A stretch of DNA of 64,000 nucleotides from Collimonas fungivorans (lineage in GTDB: Bacteria > Pseudomonadota > Gammaproteobacteria > Burkholderiales > Burkholderiaceae_D): assembly GCF_001584145.1 (NCBI RefSeq), contig NZ_CP013232.1, forward strand, positions 4,712,001 to 4,776,000, in the 5' to 3' direction. Every line of letters starts with the position of its first letter. Within the stretch, counting starts at the first letter, position 1. Positions 43,403-51,189 of the stretch are shown here, piece by piece. The translations under genes and the position numbers were made by a program. The notes beneath the pieces are model-generated. The model ran no database searches and was not told where the DNA came from. It was given only the letters and a program-made list of their open reading frames with translations.

Positions 43403-45621
43403 GCGGCCAGCGGTGTCTTTTCTTCGGCGCCCTTGGCTGCGGCGCTGTTGCCGCTGAGAGCCGCCATGATTTTCTGTTTCGGGCCGTCGGCGACTACCTT
43501 GCCGTCATCGACCACCACGATGCGTTCGATCATCGACAGCAGCGATGGACGGTGGGTCACGATCACCACGGTATGGCCCTCGGTAGCGCGCGCCAGATGC
43601 TGCATGAAGATCGCTTCGGTCTGGGTGTCCATGGCGCTGGTCGGTTCGTCCAGCAGGATCAGCTGCGGATTGACCAGCAGGCAGCGCGCCAGCGCCACCA
43701 GCTGCCGCTGGCCGCCCGACAGGCCTTCGCCCATTTCGCCGATCGGCAGGTTGATGCCCATCGGGTGCTTGCTGGCGACGGCATCGAGGCCGGTCAGGCG
43801 CAGCACGTTCAGGAATTCTTCGGCCGGCGCGTCAGGACGGCCGATCATGATGTTTTCACGCAAGGTGCCGTAGAACAGGCGCGCTTCCTGGCCGACGTAA
43901 CCGACCGCCTTGCGCCAGTCGGCCGGATCGATCTGCGCCACGTCCAGGCCGTCGGTGAACATCTGGCCGCCGACCGGCATGTAGAGCCGCGCCATCATGC
44001 GCAGCAGGGTCGATTTGCCGCCGCCGATACGGCCCAGGATGGCGACCCGCTCGCCGGCCTTGATCGACAGGTTGATTTTCTTGAGCACCTGCGGATTCGG
44101 CTTCATCGGCGGCGCCGGGTAAGCGAAGCTGACATCTTTCAGCGTCAGCTGGCCGTTCAGCGGCGGCTTGGCCAGGTATTCCATTTTCGGATCGCGGTCG
44201 ATCGGCATCGCCATCAGGCGGTTCAGCGACTGCAGGGCAGCCTTGGCCTGCTGGAAACGCACGGCCAGGCCGGCCACCTGGTTCAGCGGCGCCACGGCGC
44301 GGCCGGCCAGCATCACGGTGCCGATCAGCGCGCCCTGGGTCAGGGTGCCGTCGCCGATCAGGTAGACGCCGAAGACGATCAGCACCACGGTCTGGACCTG
44401 CTGCAGGGAAGTCATCACGTTCATCGCCAGGCTGGAAATCATGCGCGACTTCATGCTGGTGGCGGACTGGGCGGCGCTGAAAGTTTCCCAGCGGCGCTGC
44501 ATGTAACCCTCGCCGCCGACCGATTTCAGCGTTTCCAGGCCCTCGACCGATTCGATCAGGACGCCCTGCTTGAGCGAGGATTCGCGCAGGTTCTCACGCA
44601 TGGTGCGGGCCAGCGGCCATTGCACGAAAATGCTGATGCCGATGATCAGCGGGATCAGCGCCAGCGGCACGAAGCCCAGCATGCCGCCGACCGAAAAGAT
44701 GACAGCGACAAACAGCAATACAAACGGCAGGTCGGAAATCGCCGACAAGGTGGCCGAAGTGGCGAAATCGCGCACCGATTCGAATTCGCGCAACTGGTTG
44801 GCGAACGAACCGGACGAAGCCGGCTTGTGCTCCATCTGCACCGACAGCGCCTGGCGGAACAGCATGGTGCCCATCACCAGGTCGGCTTTCTTGCCGGCCA
44901 TGTCGAGCAAGTGGGCCCGCACATAACGCGATACCGCTTCGAAAATCATGGCGATGACGACGCCGATGGCGAGCGACCACAAGGTGGCGTAAGCCTGGTT
45001 CGGCACCACACGGTCATACACATTCATGGTAAAGAAGATGCTGGCCAGTCCCAGCACATTGATCAGCAGCGCGCCGAGGGCGGCGCTGTAGTAGTAACGG
45101 CGGTAGCGCCACAGCGTGGTGAACAGCCAGTGGCCTTCGCTGCGCGCGGTTTCTTCGCCGGCGCGGGCATCGATCTTGGCTTGCGGCTTGACCAGGATGG
45201 CGTGGCCGGCATACCACTCATTGAGCTCTTCCTGGTTGACTTCGACGATCTCGTTGCTGACTTCAGGCATCACTATCTGATAGATGGGCTTGCGCTCTTC
45301 GTTCAGGCGGCGGCCAGTCAGGATCACCGCGCCGCGGTCCTGGCGCAGCAGGATCAGCGGCATCAGGTGCGGCGACAGCTCTTGCACGCGGCGCTTCACC
45401 AAGCCGCCGCTGAGGCCGGCATTGGTCAGCGCGGTCAAGGCCAGCGCCGGCTCCAGCAGGCGGCCCTTGGGCAGGCCGGCGCACATGGCTTCGGCGCTGC
45501 GGCCGACGCCGTAGTAATCGCAGATCAGCATGGTGCATGCCAGCATGGTGTCGACCACGCTGGTCGTCACCGGAATGTCAGCTTGCTCGACAGGCGCTGC
45601 AGGAGTTGTTTCTGTTGACAT
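43399..45621 (-). CDS. Type I secretion ABC transporter with C39-like domain (LapB-like)
   Basis: A 740-residue ATP-driven exporter. The N-terminal domain (about 15-150) is C39-peptidase-like but lacks the catalytic Cys-His arrangement, as expected for exporters that bind rather than cleave their substrate. Membrane domain about 165-440 (ALLINVLGLASIFFTMNVYDRVVPNQAYATLW). ATPase: Walker A GRIGGGKST, Q-loop YVGQEARLFYGTLRENI, signature LSGGQ, Walker B LILLDEPT, switch VTHR. It heads the exporter operon, transcribed from the shared-type promoter at 45812-45897. Likely cargoes are the 2817-residue adhesin and the 508-residue protein nearby. Confidence 0.93.
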   Translation of the reverse strand: MSTETTPAAPVEQADIPVTTSVVDTMLACTMLICDYYGVGRSAEAMCAGLPKGRLLEPALALTALTNAGLSGGLVKRRVQELSPHLMPLILLRQDRGAVILTGRRLNEERKPIYQIVMPEVSNEIVEVNQEELNEWYAGHAILVKPQAKIDARAGEETARSEGHWLFTTLWRYRRYYYSAALGALLINVLGLASIFFTMNVYDRVVPNQAYATLWSLAIGVVIAMIFEAVSRYVRAHLLDMAGKKADLVMGTMLFRQALSVQMEHKPASSGSFANQLREFESVRDFATSATLSAISDLPFVLLFVAVIFSVGGMLGFVPLALIPLIIGISIFVQWPLARTMRENLRESSLKQGVLIESVEGLETLKSVGGEGYMQRRWETFSAAQSATSMKSRMISSLAMNVMTSLQQVQTVVLIVFGVYLIGDGTLTQGALIGTVMLAGRAVAPLNQVAGLAVRFQQAKAALQSLNRLMAMPIDRDPKMEYLAKPPLNGQLTLKDVSFAYPAPPMKPNPQVLKKINLSIKAGERVAILGRIGGGKSTLLRMMARLYMPVGGQMFTDGLDVAQIDPADWRKAVGYVGQEARLFYGTLRENIMIGRPDAPAEEFLNVLRLTGLDAVASKHPMGINLPIGEMGEGLSGGQRQLVALARCLLVNPQLILLDEPTSAMDTQTEAIFMQHLARATEGHTVVIVTHRPSLLSMIERIVVVDDGKVVADGPKQKIMAALSGNSAAAKGAEEKTPLAA

Positions 45622-45811
45622 GATGGGTTGTACTTTTCAAGGTAACTTTTATTTATCCGGACCGGCCTGATGCACACAAAGCTGTCCAGCCGAAAGAATC
45701 CATTTGCGAGCGCCGATCCGGCATATCCGCTGCCGAGCAAACTGCCTCAGCGCTTTCAAGCCCGGTCGCCGGAAAAACCTTACGTGATTGCGGCGTCTCG
45801 ACACAGAGCGG

Positions 45812-45897
45812 ATTTTAGAGGGGGGATGACGTTAGGTCTGTAGGGGGCGGCGGGCGCCGCTGGGGAAAATATCCGTCATGTGTGTAGGAAAAATCCG
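45812..45897 (-). promoter_or_regulatory. T1SS exporter operon promoter, shared adhesion type (three 22-bp-spaced boxes)
   Basis: Minus strand, upstream to downstream: CGGATTTTTCCTACA (45897-45883), middle box GGATATTTTCCCC (about 45874-45862), CCTACAGACC (45844-45835). The -35 CAGACC (45840-45835), 17 bp and -10 TAAAAT (45817-45812) complete it. Outer boxes are 44 bp apart (TAGG at 45885 and 45841). Predicted leader about 185 nt. The rest of the 545-bp gap holds only repeats. Confidence 0.7.
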
Positions 45898-45971
45898 ATG
45901 CCGGGGAACATGGCTGACGGGCATGGTCTGGTGCATGCCACATGCGTTGCCATCGCACATCCAATCGCCCC

Positions 45972-46151
45972 GTAGGGTGGGCACCCCGTGCCCACGCGGT
46001 ACCGCCGGCATTCGTATCGCGGACGTCGTGTCCCGGAACTCCGCGTGGGCACAGGTGCCCACCCTACGAAAGGCATGCCGAGGACATTTGCATCCCGGCA
46101 CACCCACGTGGACACCGGCGCCCATGGTAGGGTGGGCACCTGTGCCCACGC
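45972..46151. repeat. GTAGGGTGGGCA repeats, three copies
   Basis: Copies at 45972-45998, 46043-46067 and 46127-46151, between the 508-residue protein gene and the exporter promoter. Confidence 0.8.
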
Positions 46152-46166
46152 AGTGCTGACGGCCAT

Positions 46167-47693
46167 TTAAGCCGGCTGGTTCTCGGCGCCGTATTGCTGC
46201 AACCATTCGAGGCCTTGCGCTGCTGGCTGGTAGTTGCCGGATATCTGGCCATCGAGCATATCTGGGACGTGCGCCCAGCCGCTGCCATCGCTGCCCAGTA
46301 TGTCTGCCAGGGCCAGCGTAGCGCCGGCATTGCCGTGATCCGTCGCGCCATCGGCGGCGAACAAGTCCTTGCCGCCCTGCTCCAGCACATCGCCGAGCGC
46401 CAGCTTGAACGGGCTGTTGCCGGCCTCTGCCGCAGCGGGCGCCTGCAGGCCCTGGAACAACGCGCTCAGATCGAACACCTGGCTGGCGCTATCCAGTTTC
46501 AGGACGCTGCTGTCGTCGGCGCCTTCGACCTGCATCTGGCCATCGTCCGGTAGCGAGAATGCGGCATATTCCGACACTGCGCTCGGGTGCGCGAGATCAT
46601 CCGCAGACGCACCGGCTGCCGACAGCATCGCCGAGAGAGCGTCGAAGTCAGCTGCAAAACCATGGCCTTGCAGCGCCTCCGGCACCAGGCCGGCATTGAA
46701 ACCATCGGCTGTCGCCAGGGAGGCATTGTCGGCCTGCGGTTCCGCCTGTTCGGCCACCACTATCGTCAGATTCGACGCCACCGTCTGGTTGCCTGCGGCG
46801 TCGGCCGTCATGGCGGTGAGCTGGTGCGCGCCCTCGCCCAGCTGCGGCGACGCGCCCCAGTTGCCGTCGGCGTCGGCCTGCACGGTATCGACCAGCGCGC
46901 CGTTGTCGTACAGGGACACCCTGGCGCCCGGCTCGACCTTGCCGCCCAGGGTTGAGCCGGCGTCTGCGGGGTCGCTGGCCGACGGCTCGGCTGGCACAGG
47001 TTCCGGCATCGACTGGACCGGCGCCGCGGCAGCGCCGAGGCTGTCGCGGCCGGCAAACAGCTGCCCGGCAGTCTCGCTGACCGTAATCTCATGTGCGCTG
47101 TCGACGATGGGGGCAATCTTGTGCACGCCTTCCGGGTGCGGGATTTCATGGATGAAGTCCCATGTGTGTTGCTCGTCAGCTATCGCCGGCGTGGCGTGGT
47201 GGTGGCCGCTGTCGGCCGCCGGTTCCGTCCTGACCGCCACTTCGACTTCGTGGTGCAGCGCCGACCAGCTCTCTTCCTTGCCGTGGCTATTGGCTGCCAC
47301 ACTCGGTTTCTTTTCCGTATTGTCGGCAGCGCCGCCGAGCGTCAGGTGGCCGACGCCGCTGTCGCCAGCTTCATGCTGCCCAGCGTCGCCCAGCATGGCC
47401 CCGGCCGTGCTCAGCACGCCATGGTTGAACTGGCCCAGGCCGTGGCGGCCGGCTGCGTGGCCCTGCCCTTGCGCCTGCCTCTGGCCTTGCGCCTGCGCCG
47501 CACCCAGGGCATCGCCCATCATGCCGCTGTCGTAATCGCTTCTGGCGTCGACGGCCGTGTATTCATGGTGGGCGCCGGCGTCAGCCTCGCCCGCCGGCCG
47601 CGCATGCACGCTGTCCGGGCTCAGGGCGGCAAACACCGCATCTTCCAGAGAGACGTGCGGATCGTTGCCGGCGAGTGATGTGTCTGCGTTCAT
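46167..47693 (-). CDS. Putative type I secreted protein with one bacterial Ig-like domain
   Basis: A 508-residue acidic, His- and Ala-rich protein without a Sec signal peptide, as expected for a T1SS cargo. It has a Gln/Gly-rich low-complexity segment (GAAQAQGQRQAQGQGHAAGRHG). One Ig-like module (about residues 238-311: LGGKVEPGARVSLYDNGALVDTVQADADGNWGASPQLGEGAHQLTAMTADAAGNQ) is the same type as those in the giant adhesin. The C-terminal repeats SPFKLALGDVLEQGGKDLF and TLALADILG echo the adhesin's LNDVLSLGQKGLF. Adjacent to the exporter operon, with its own shared-type promoter. Start uncertain: 47693, or 47705 with AAGGA directly adjacent. Confidence 0.7.
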   Translation of the reverse strand: MNADTSLAGNDPHVSLEDAVFAALSPDSVHARPAGEADAGAHHEYTAVDARSDYDSGMMGDALGAAQAQGQRQAQGQGHAAGRHGLGQFNHGVLSTAGAMLGDAGQHEAGDSGVGHLTLGGAADNTEKKPSVAANSHGKEESWSALHHEVEVAVRTEPAADSGHHHATPAIADEQHTWDFIHEIPHPEGVHKIAPIVDSAHEITVSETAGQLFAGRDSLGAAAAPVQSMPEPVPAEPSASDPADAGSTLGGKVEPGARVSLYDNGALVDTVQADADGNWGASPQLGEGAHQLTAMTADAAGNQTVASNLTIVVAEQAEPQADNASLATADGFNAGLVPEALQGHGFAADFDALSAMLSAAGASADDLAHPSAVSEYAAFSLPDDGQMQVEGADDSSVLKLDSASQVFDLSALFQGLQAPAAAEAGNSPFKLALGDVLEQGGKDLFAADGATDHGNAGATLALADILGSDGSGWAHVPDMLDGQISGNYQPAAQGLEWLQQYGAENQPA

Positions 47694-47828
47694 TGCCCTG
47701 TCCATTCCTTAGGTAAGCCGATAAGGCTGCTGCCTGGCCGGGATATCCGGGCGCACGGCAGCCGCTTGTGGCGCGATCCCTTGCTGGCGAAACACGTCCT
47801 TCGCTCACCATAGATCGATATACAGGAG

Positions 47829-47914
47829 ATTTTAGAGAGGGGATGAGGTGCGGTCTGTAGGGAGTGGCGTCCGTCGGCCGAGGATAAATCCGACATGATT
47901 GTAGGAAAAATTCT
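47829..47914 (-). promoter_or_regulatory. Promoter of the 508-residue protein gene, shared adhesion type
   Basis: Minus strand: TTTTTCCTACA box (TAGG at 47902), middle box CGGATTTATCCT (47892-47881), CCTACAGACCGC (47861-47850). The -35 CAGACC (47857-47852), 17 bp and -10 TAAAAT (47834-47829) follow. Outer spacing is 44 bp (47902 to 47858). The remaining sequence up to 48086 shows no gene. Confidence 0.7.
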
Positions 47915-48086
47915 CTTGAACGAATGGACATCCAGGTATGCCTCTAGCATCAGGGCAAGTCCGCCGGGCCACAAGTCGGATCGGCACACTGTGACGCGAA
48001 AGTACTCCTGAAATCCGTGGGCAAGATTCCTTGCCAGCGCTAGCGGTCAGCTTTATGGGAAGCAGAAGCTATGCTGGCAAACAGCG

Positions 48087-48398
48087 TTACACCAGATGCA
48101 CTTCGAGGCGTTTTCCAAGCGCTGCCGCATATTTGCGTAATGTATTGATGCTAGGAGAGTGCTTACCCGAAGCTAATGAACTTTCCAGGCGCGCCACGGC
48201 TGGCGCCTTGGTTCCCATACGTTCGGCAATCTGTGCCTGGGTGAGTCCAGCCGCTTTGCGTGCCGCTAAAATTTCGTCAAGAATGGCAAACTCCTCGCGA
48301 TTCAAGCGTTCGTATTCAGCCTGGACAACGGGATTCTGCAGCATCCGAGCCTGCATTTCTTCATGCGTCATGGTCGGGGGAATACGTTTAGCGCTCAT
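48087..48398 (-). CDS. XRE-family antitoxin of a HigBA-type toxin-antitoxin pair
   Basis: A 103-residue protein with a C-terminal Cro/C1-type HTH (ILAARKAAGLTQAQIAERMGTKAPAVARLESSLASGKHSPSINTLRKYAAALGKRLEVHLV). The N-terminal helix (MTHEEMQARMLQNPVVQAEYERLNREEFAILDEI) likely binds the toxin. It overlaps the toxin gene by 11 bp and follows it, the toxin-first order of HigBA systems. It is expected to repress the operon by binding the palindrome at the toxin start. Confidence 0.85.
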   Translation of the reverse strand: MSAKRIPPTMTHEEMQARMLQNPVVQAEYERLNREEFAILDEILAARKAAGLTQAQIAERMGTKAPAVARLESSLASGKHSPSINTLRKYAAALGKRLEVHLV

Positions 48399-48720
48399 TT
48401 TTAACTTCCCTCATGCGAATTTCTGCAATCCGTTTTTCCTTAAAAGGAATTTTTTGTGTCTTCTTGACGAAACTGTGCAGCATGACAATCTGCTTCCCGA
48501 CCATCGTGCAATAAAAAACACGGGCAATGCCTTCCGCGCCCTTCAAGCGTAACTCAAGCAAGCCATTGCCAAGCACCTTGGTATGAGGCTCCCCCAAATG
48601 AGGGCCGTAAATCTTCATTCTGGCGGTCAAGCTGAGATAGCGTGCCTGCAGCGTTGCCGGCAAGGACATAATGTCTGCCTGGATCTGTTGGCTATAGTAA
48701 CTAACCTGATATTCGATCAT
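48388..48720 (-). CDS. HigB/RelE-superfamily toxin (phage Gp49-like)
   Basis: A 110-residue basic protein: MIEYQVSYYSQQIQADIMSLPATLQARYLSLTARMKIYGPHLGEPHTKVLGNGLLELRLKGAEGIARVFYCTMVGKQIVMLHSFVKKTQKIP, then a Lys/Arg-rich tail. The LLELRLKG...RVFY...IVMLHSFVKKTQKTP-type pattern is diagnostic of the Gp49-like toxins, ribosome-dependent mRNA endonucleases. No Shine-Dalgarno sequence precedes the ATG; a palindrome occupies that place. Base composition is lower in GC than its neighbours, which hints at horizontal acquisition. Confidence 0.88.
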   Translation of the reverse strand: MIEYQVSYYSQQIQADIMSLPATLQARYLSLTARMKIYGPHLGEPHTKVLGNGLLELRLKGAEGIARVFYCTMVGKQIVMLHSFVKKTQKIPFKEKRIAEIRMREVKNER

Positions 48721-48733
48721 AACATATTTGTTA
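48720..48733. promoter_or_regulatory. Candidate toxin-antitoxin operator
   Basis: TAACATATTTGTTA is a palindrome with 5-bp arms (TAACA/TGTTA) whose edge base is the first base of the toxin start codon. Binding of the XRE antitoxin here would block the operon. Confidence 0.5.
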
Positions 48734-48792
48734 CAATTTGACGTGTATTTCTATAACCTCATGACTACACAAATACTTATCTCGTGGCACCA

Positions 48793-48957
48793 CTCCGACC
48801 TCGCATGACGGATTCGGAGAACGACACAGCGTGTTACGCGGTTTTGTTCTTTTTAGGATGAAGCATGTACTCCGTAGGCCGCTAAGTGGGGTCGGAGTGA
48901 AGTTTCTGCAAAAAGCGCGCAGAAAGTTCACTCCGACCCCAGTTAGCTGCGTTTGTT
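48793..48957. repeat. GGGGTCGGAGT palindromic element, copy B of the long inverted repeat
   Basis: Inverted copy of 30733-30896. The hairpin 48888-48940 matches the hairpin at 30750-30802, and flanks match on both sides (CTCCGAATCCGTCATG on the reverse strand, and AACAAACGCAGCTAAC). It fills the gap between the toxin promoter and the small gene ending at 49015. Confidence 0.85.
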
Positions 48958-49014
48958 GAGCGCAACGAAAAACCGGGGTTGGGCGTTGCCGTTCTATGAA
49001 TTTCTCGATAGTGG

Positions 49015-49377
49015 TCACGTTGCCCTTTCGTGTATACCTTGACTCGCCCGTTCTGTATGCCGTTGATTGAGAACGTCGATACGTCTTCCGGCCTGTTCCG
49101 CCAGCATGCCGGCGGCGGCCATCGCCAGGCGCGTCAGGCATTCGGTATCGGTGGCGTTGAGCGTCGGCGGGCAGGCGGGATCGCCTTCCTCGCGCGCCCG
49201 GTTGCTGGCATGGACCAGGCCCAGACAGGTTTGCATGCCTTGCGCCATGTCCAGCGTATGCGACAGGAACTGCATCGCGGCGTCGACGCGCAGTTCTTCG
49301 GTCAGCCATGAGAATGGCTGGTGATCGGCTTTGATTGATGGGTGGGGAAATTGTGCAGACGTGTCGAGGCTGGCCAT
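49015..49377 (-). CDS. Small hypothetical protein controlled by a C4-type antisense RNA
   Basis: A 120-residue cytoplasmic protein: MASLDTSAQFPHPSIKADHQPFSWLTEELRVDAAMQFLSHTLDMAQGMQTCLGLVHASNRAREEGD, then TLNATDTECLTRLAMAAAGMLAEQAGRRID. It resembles the small DUF3077/DUF6124-type proteins of pseudomonads, which also lie behind C4-like RNA leaders; this link is from memory, not a search. ATG 49377 has GGAG five bases upstream. The leader (49378-49600) contains the antisense RNA and its target boxes. Function unknown. Confidence 0.7.
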   Translation of the reverse strand: MASLDTSAQFPHPSIKADHQPFSWLTEELRVDAAMQFLSHTLDMAQGMQTCLGLVHASNRAREEGDPACPPTLNATDTECLTRLAMAAAGMLAEQAGRRIDVLNQRHTERASQGIHERAT

Positions 49378-49386
49378 GAAAACTCC

Positions 49387-49420
49387 GTATATGCTGTTAG
49401 GCCGGCCCCAGCTGCTAAAC
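49387..49420 (-). promoter_or_regulatory. C4 RNA target boxes a2 and b2 in the mRNA leader
   Basis: GTTTAGCAGC (49420-49411) and GCATATAC (49394-49387), complementary to the two C4 seeds. Box b2 ends immediately before the GGAG ribosome-binding site (49386-49383), so pairing would hide it. Confidence 0.65.
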
Positions 49421-49424
49421 GGGA

Positions 49425-49499
49425 GACGGCAGATGGCAGGGTTAGCAGACCGGTGCATATACAAAACCGGCAGCCCGAAGGCTCCCCACCACTGCCGTC
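49425..49499 (-). ncRNA. C4 antisense RNA (phage P1/P7 type)
   Basis: On the minus strand an outer stem GACGGCAG (49499-49492) / CTGCCGTC (49432-49425) encloses two hairpins: AGCC-TTCG-GGCT (49483-49472) and CCGGT...ACCGG (49470-49450). The RNA carries two seeds, GTATATGC (49462-49455) and CTGCTAAC (49448-49441). Complementary targets GTTTAGCAGC and GCATATAC occur together upstream (49573-49564, 49556-49549) and downstream (49420-49411, 49394-49387). The downstream GCATATAC directly abuts the GGAG of the 120-residue gene. This a1b1 / a'b' / a2b2 layout is that of C4 RNA, which blocks translation of the downstream frame. Confidence 0.78.
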
Positions 49500-49602
49500 A
49501 TAGAGACATACAAAGGTGACGCACAAACCGCTTGGCGCGGCTTGTGCAGTATATGCAAATCAGGCTGCTAAACCTGATCCCTGTTTTTTTCAGGGACAAC
49601 CA

Positions 49603-49631
49603 ACAATAAACACGATTTTTTTCTTCGACAA
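49603..49631 (-). promoter_or_regulatory. Candidate sigma-70 promoter of the C4 RNA and small gene
   Basis: Minus strand TTGTCG (49631-49626), 17-bp spacer, TATTGT (49608-49603), upstream of the first target boxes. No competing promoter was seen. Confidence 0.4.
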
Positions 49632-49656
49632 TACGCATTTGACCTAAACAATTCGC

Positions 49657-49757
49657 GTAGGGTGGGCACCTGTGCCCACGCGGACGTGACAAGATACAAA
49701 GCTCCGTTACACGAATATCCACGGCACCGCGTGGGCAAAAAAACCTTGCCCACCCTA
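49657..49757. repeat. GTAGGGTGGGCA inverted pair
   Basis: Copies at 49657-49681 and 49729-49757, between the C4 locus promoter and the DUF475 stop codon. Confidence 0.8.
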
Positions 49758-49793
49758 CCAAGCTGTCAGCGGAAGAAGAAGCTTGCCGCGCGA

Positions 49794-50804
49794 TCAGGCC
49801 ACGGCGCATTTTTCGTCATTTTTCCTGGCAATCATCGAACTTGCTATGGCCAGCCCGATCAACGCAGCGCCGGTCAGGCCAGTGACGACAGCAGGAACGT
49901 GGTAGCTGACATTGACAAACATGATGGCGCCCAGCACGCCGATGGCCCAGAAGGCGCCGTGCTCAAGGTATTTGTATTCGACCAGGGTGTTCTTGCGCAG
50001 CAGCACCAGGGTCATGCTGCGGATGTAAGCCGCGCCCACGCCCAGGCCGAGGGCGATCACGACAATATTGTTGGACAAGGCAAAAGCGCCGATCACGCCA
50101 TCGAAGCTGAACGAGGCATCGAGCACTTCCAGGTACAGGAAACCGGCGGCGCCTTCGCGCACCACGCGGTCGCCGCTGCCGTCACCCAGCAGGCTGCCGA
50201 TGCCGTGGGCTACGACGAAACCGATCACGCCGGCGATGCCGGCCAGCAGGAAAGCCATCTGCTCGGCGGCCGCCACCTGGTAAGACGCCAGCACCACCAC
50301 ACCCAGGGTCAGCGCGACATCGATGGCGGCGACGCGGCCCAGCCACGCCAGCGGCGCTTCCAGCCAGCCCAGCCAATGCGCCTCCTTGTCCCGGTCCAGC
50401 ATGAACTGGAAGAACACCATCAGCAGGAAGGCGCCGCCGAACGCGGCGACCTGGTGGTGCGCCGATTGCAGGATAGCCGCGTATTGGGCAGGCGATTCCA
50501 GCGCCAGGGTGAGCGCCGACCAGAAATCCATATTGGCCAGGATCGCCACGATCAGCAGGGGAAAGATGAAGCGCATGCCGAACACGGCCACCGGCAGGCC
50601 GTAGGTCATGAAACGGTCCTGCCATTTTTTCGACCAGTTTTTCAATACCGAGGCGTTGACCACGGCATTGTCCAGCGACAGCGATATTTCCAGCACCAGC
50701 AGGATGGCGACGATCAGCATGTCTTCCACGCCGCCCATCAGGTAAGCGATCAGCAAGGCCAGCAAGGTCAGGGACAGCGGGATTTTGAAATTTTGCAGCA
50801 GCAT
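49794..50804 (-). CDS. DUF475 / TerC-like integral membrane protein
   Basis: A 336-residue polytopic inner-membrane protein with about eight hydrophobic helices. TerC-like acidic motifs lie within membrane segments: LVLEISLSLDNAVVNASVLK (about 40-60) and LYLEVLDASFSFDGVIGAFALSNNIVVIALGLGVGA (about 220-255). Relatives are implicated in metal ion handling or loading of exoenzymes, and TerC in tellurite resistance. ATG 50804 (MLLQNFKIPLSL) follows AAAGAAA. Its promoter belongs to the shared adhesion set, suggesting service to the secretion/adhesion process. Confidence 0.85.
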   Translation of the reverse strand: MLLQNFKIPLSLTLLALLIAYLMGGVEDMLIVAILLVLEISLSLDNAVVNASVLKNWSKKWQDRFMTYGLPVAVFGMRFIFPLLIVAILANMDFWSALTLALESPAQYAAILQSAHHQVAAFGGAFLLMVFFQFMLDRDKEAHWLGWLEAPLAWLGRVAAIDVALTLGVVVLASYQVAAAEQMAFLLAGIAGVIGFVVAHGIGSLLGDGSGDRVVREGAAGFLYLEVLDASFSFDGVIGAFALSNNIVVIALGLGVGAAYIRSMTLVLLRKNTLVEYKYLEHGAFWAIGVLGAIMFVNVSYHVPAVVTGLTGAALIGLAIASSMIARKNDEKCAVA

Positions 50805-50943
50805 AGGATTTCTTTCACAGGGAGACAGGACGCATGCGTCATCGTCGCGGCAGTCGCTGCCTCGAATCTCCAACGCTGCCGTGCCGGCAGATATCGTTGC
50901 CCGGCCACACTGCCATCCGCAGATCCAGTGTGTTGAAGAGGCG

Positions 50944-51030
50944 ATTGTAGGGAGGGCGCGATGTGCGGTCTGTCGGGAAAGATTGGCATCGCCAGGAAAT
51001 AAATCCGAAGGATGTGCAGGAAAAATCCTA
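50944..51030 (-). promoter_or_regulatory. DUF475 gene promoter, shared adhesion type
   Basis: Minus strand: TAGGATTTTTCCTGCAC box (reference base 51017), middle box CGGATTTATTTCC (about 51007-50995), CCGACAGACCGC (50976-50965). The -35 CAGACC (50972-50967), 17 bp and -10 TACAAT (50949-50944) follow. Outer spacing is 44 bp (51017 to 50973). Predicted leader about 130 nt. Confidence 0.65.
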
Positions 51031-51094
51031 TGTTGCACGTTGCTTGTCCTTGGCCGCCTGCGAGCCCACCCACATTACTGATGCTTGCCTGACC

Positions 51095-51135
51095 AAAAAA
51101 TGAGGGCCGCTTAGCATATGGTGCTAAGCGGCCCT
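51095..51135 (-). terminator. Rho-independent terminator of the adhesin-ompA operon
   Basis: Perfect 14-bp stem AGGGCCGCTTAGCA / TGCTAAGCGGCCCT (51103-51116 and 51122-51135) with a 5-base loop. On the minus strand it is followed by CATTTTTT. Confidence 0.88.
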
Positions 51136-51151
51136 GACTACATACATCCAG

Positions 51152-51183
51152 AGGGTAGGCAGGCAGATTTCTGCCCACCCTAC
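51152..51183. repeat. GTAGGGTGGGCA-type hairpin (single long palindrome)
   Basis: GGGTAGGCAGGCAGATTTCTGCCCACCCTAC, just after the ompA-like stop codon. Confidence 0.7.
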
Positions 51184-51189
51184 GGCCAA

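Noticed and set aside
45901..46166. Short overlapping frames between the T1SS promoter and the 508-aa gene
   Set aside because: All are built from the palindromic repeat copies, which keep several frames open.
48731..49309. 192-codon minus-strand frame overlapping the small C4-controlled gene and copy B of the inverted repeat
   Set aside because: It reads through the repeat element and the other gene in a different frame. The 120-residue frame has a ribosome-binding site and the C4 leader.
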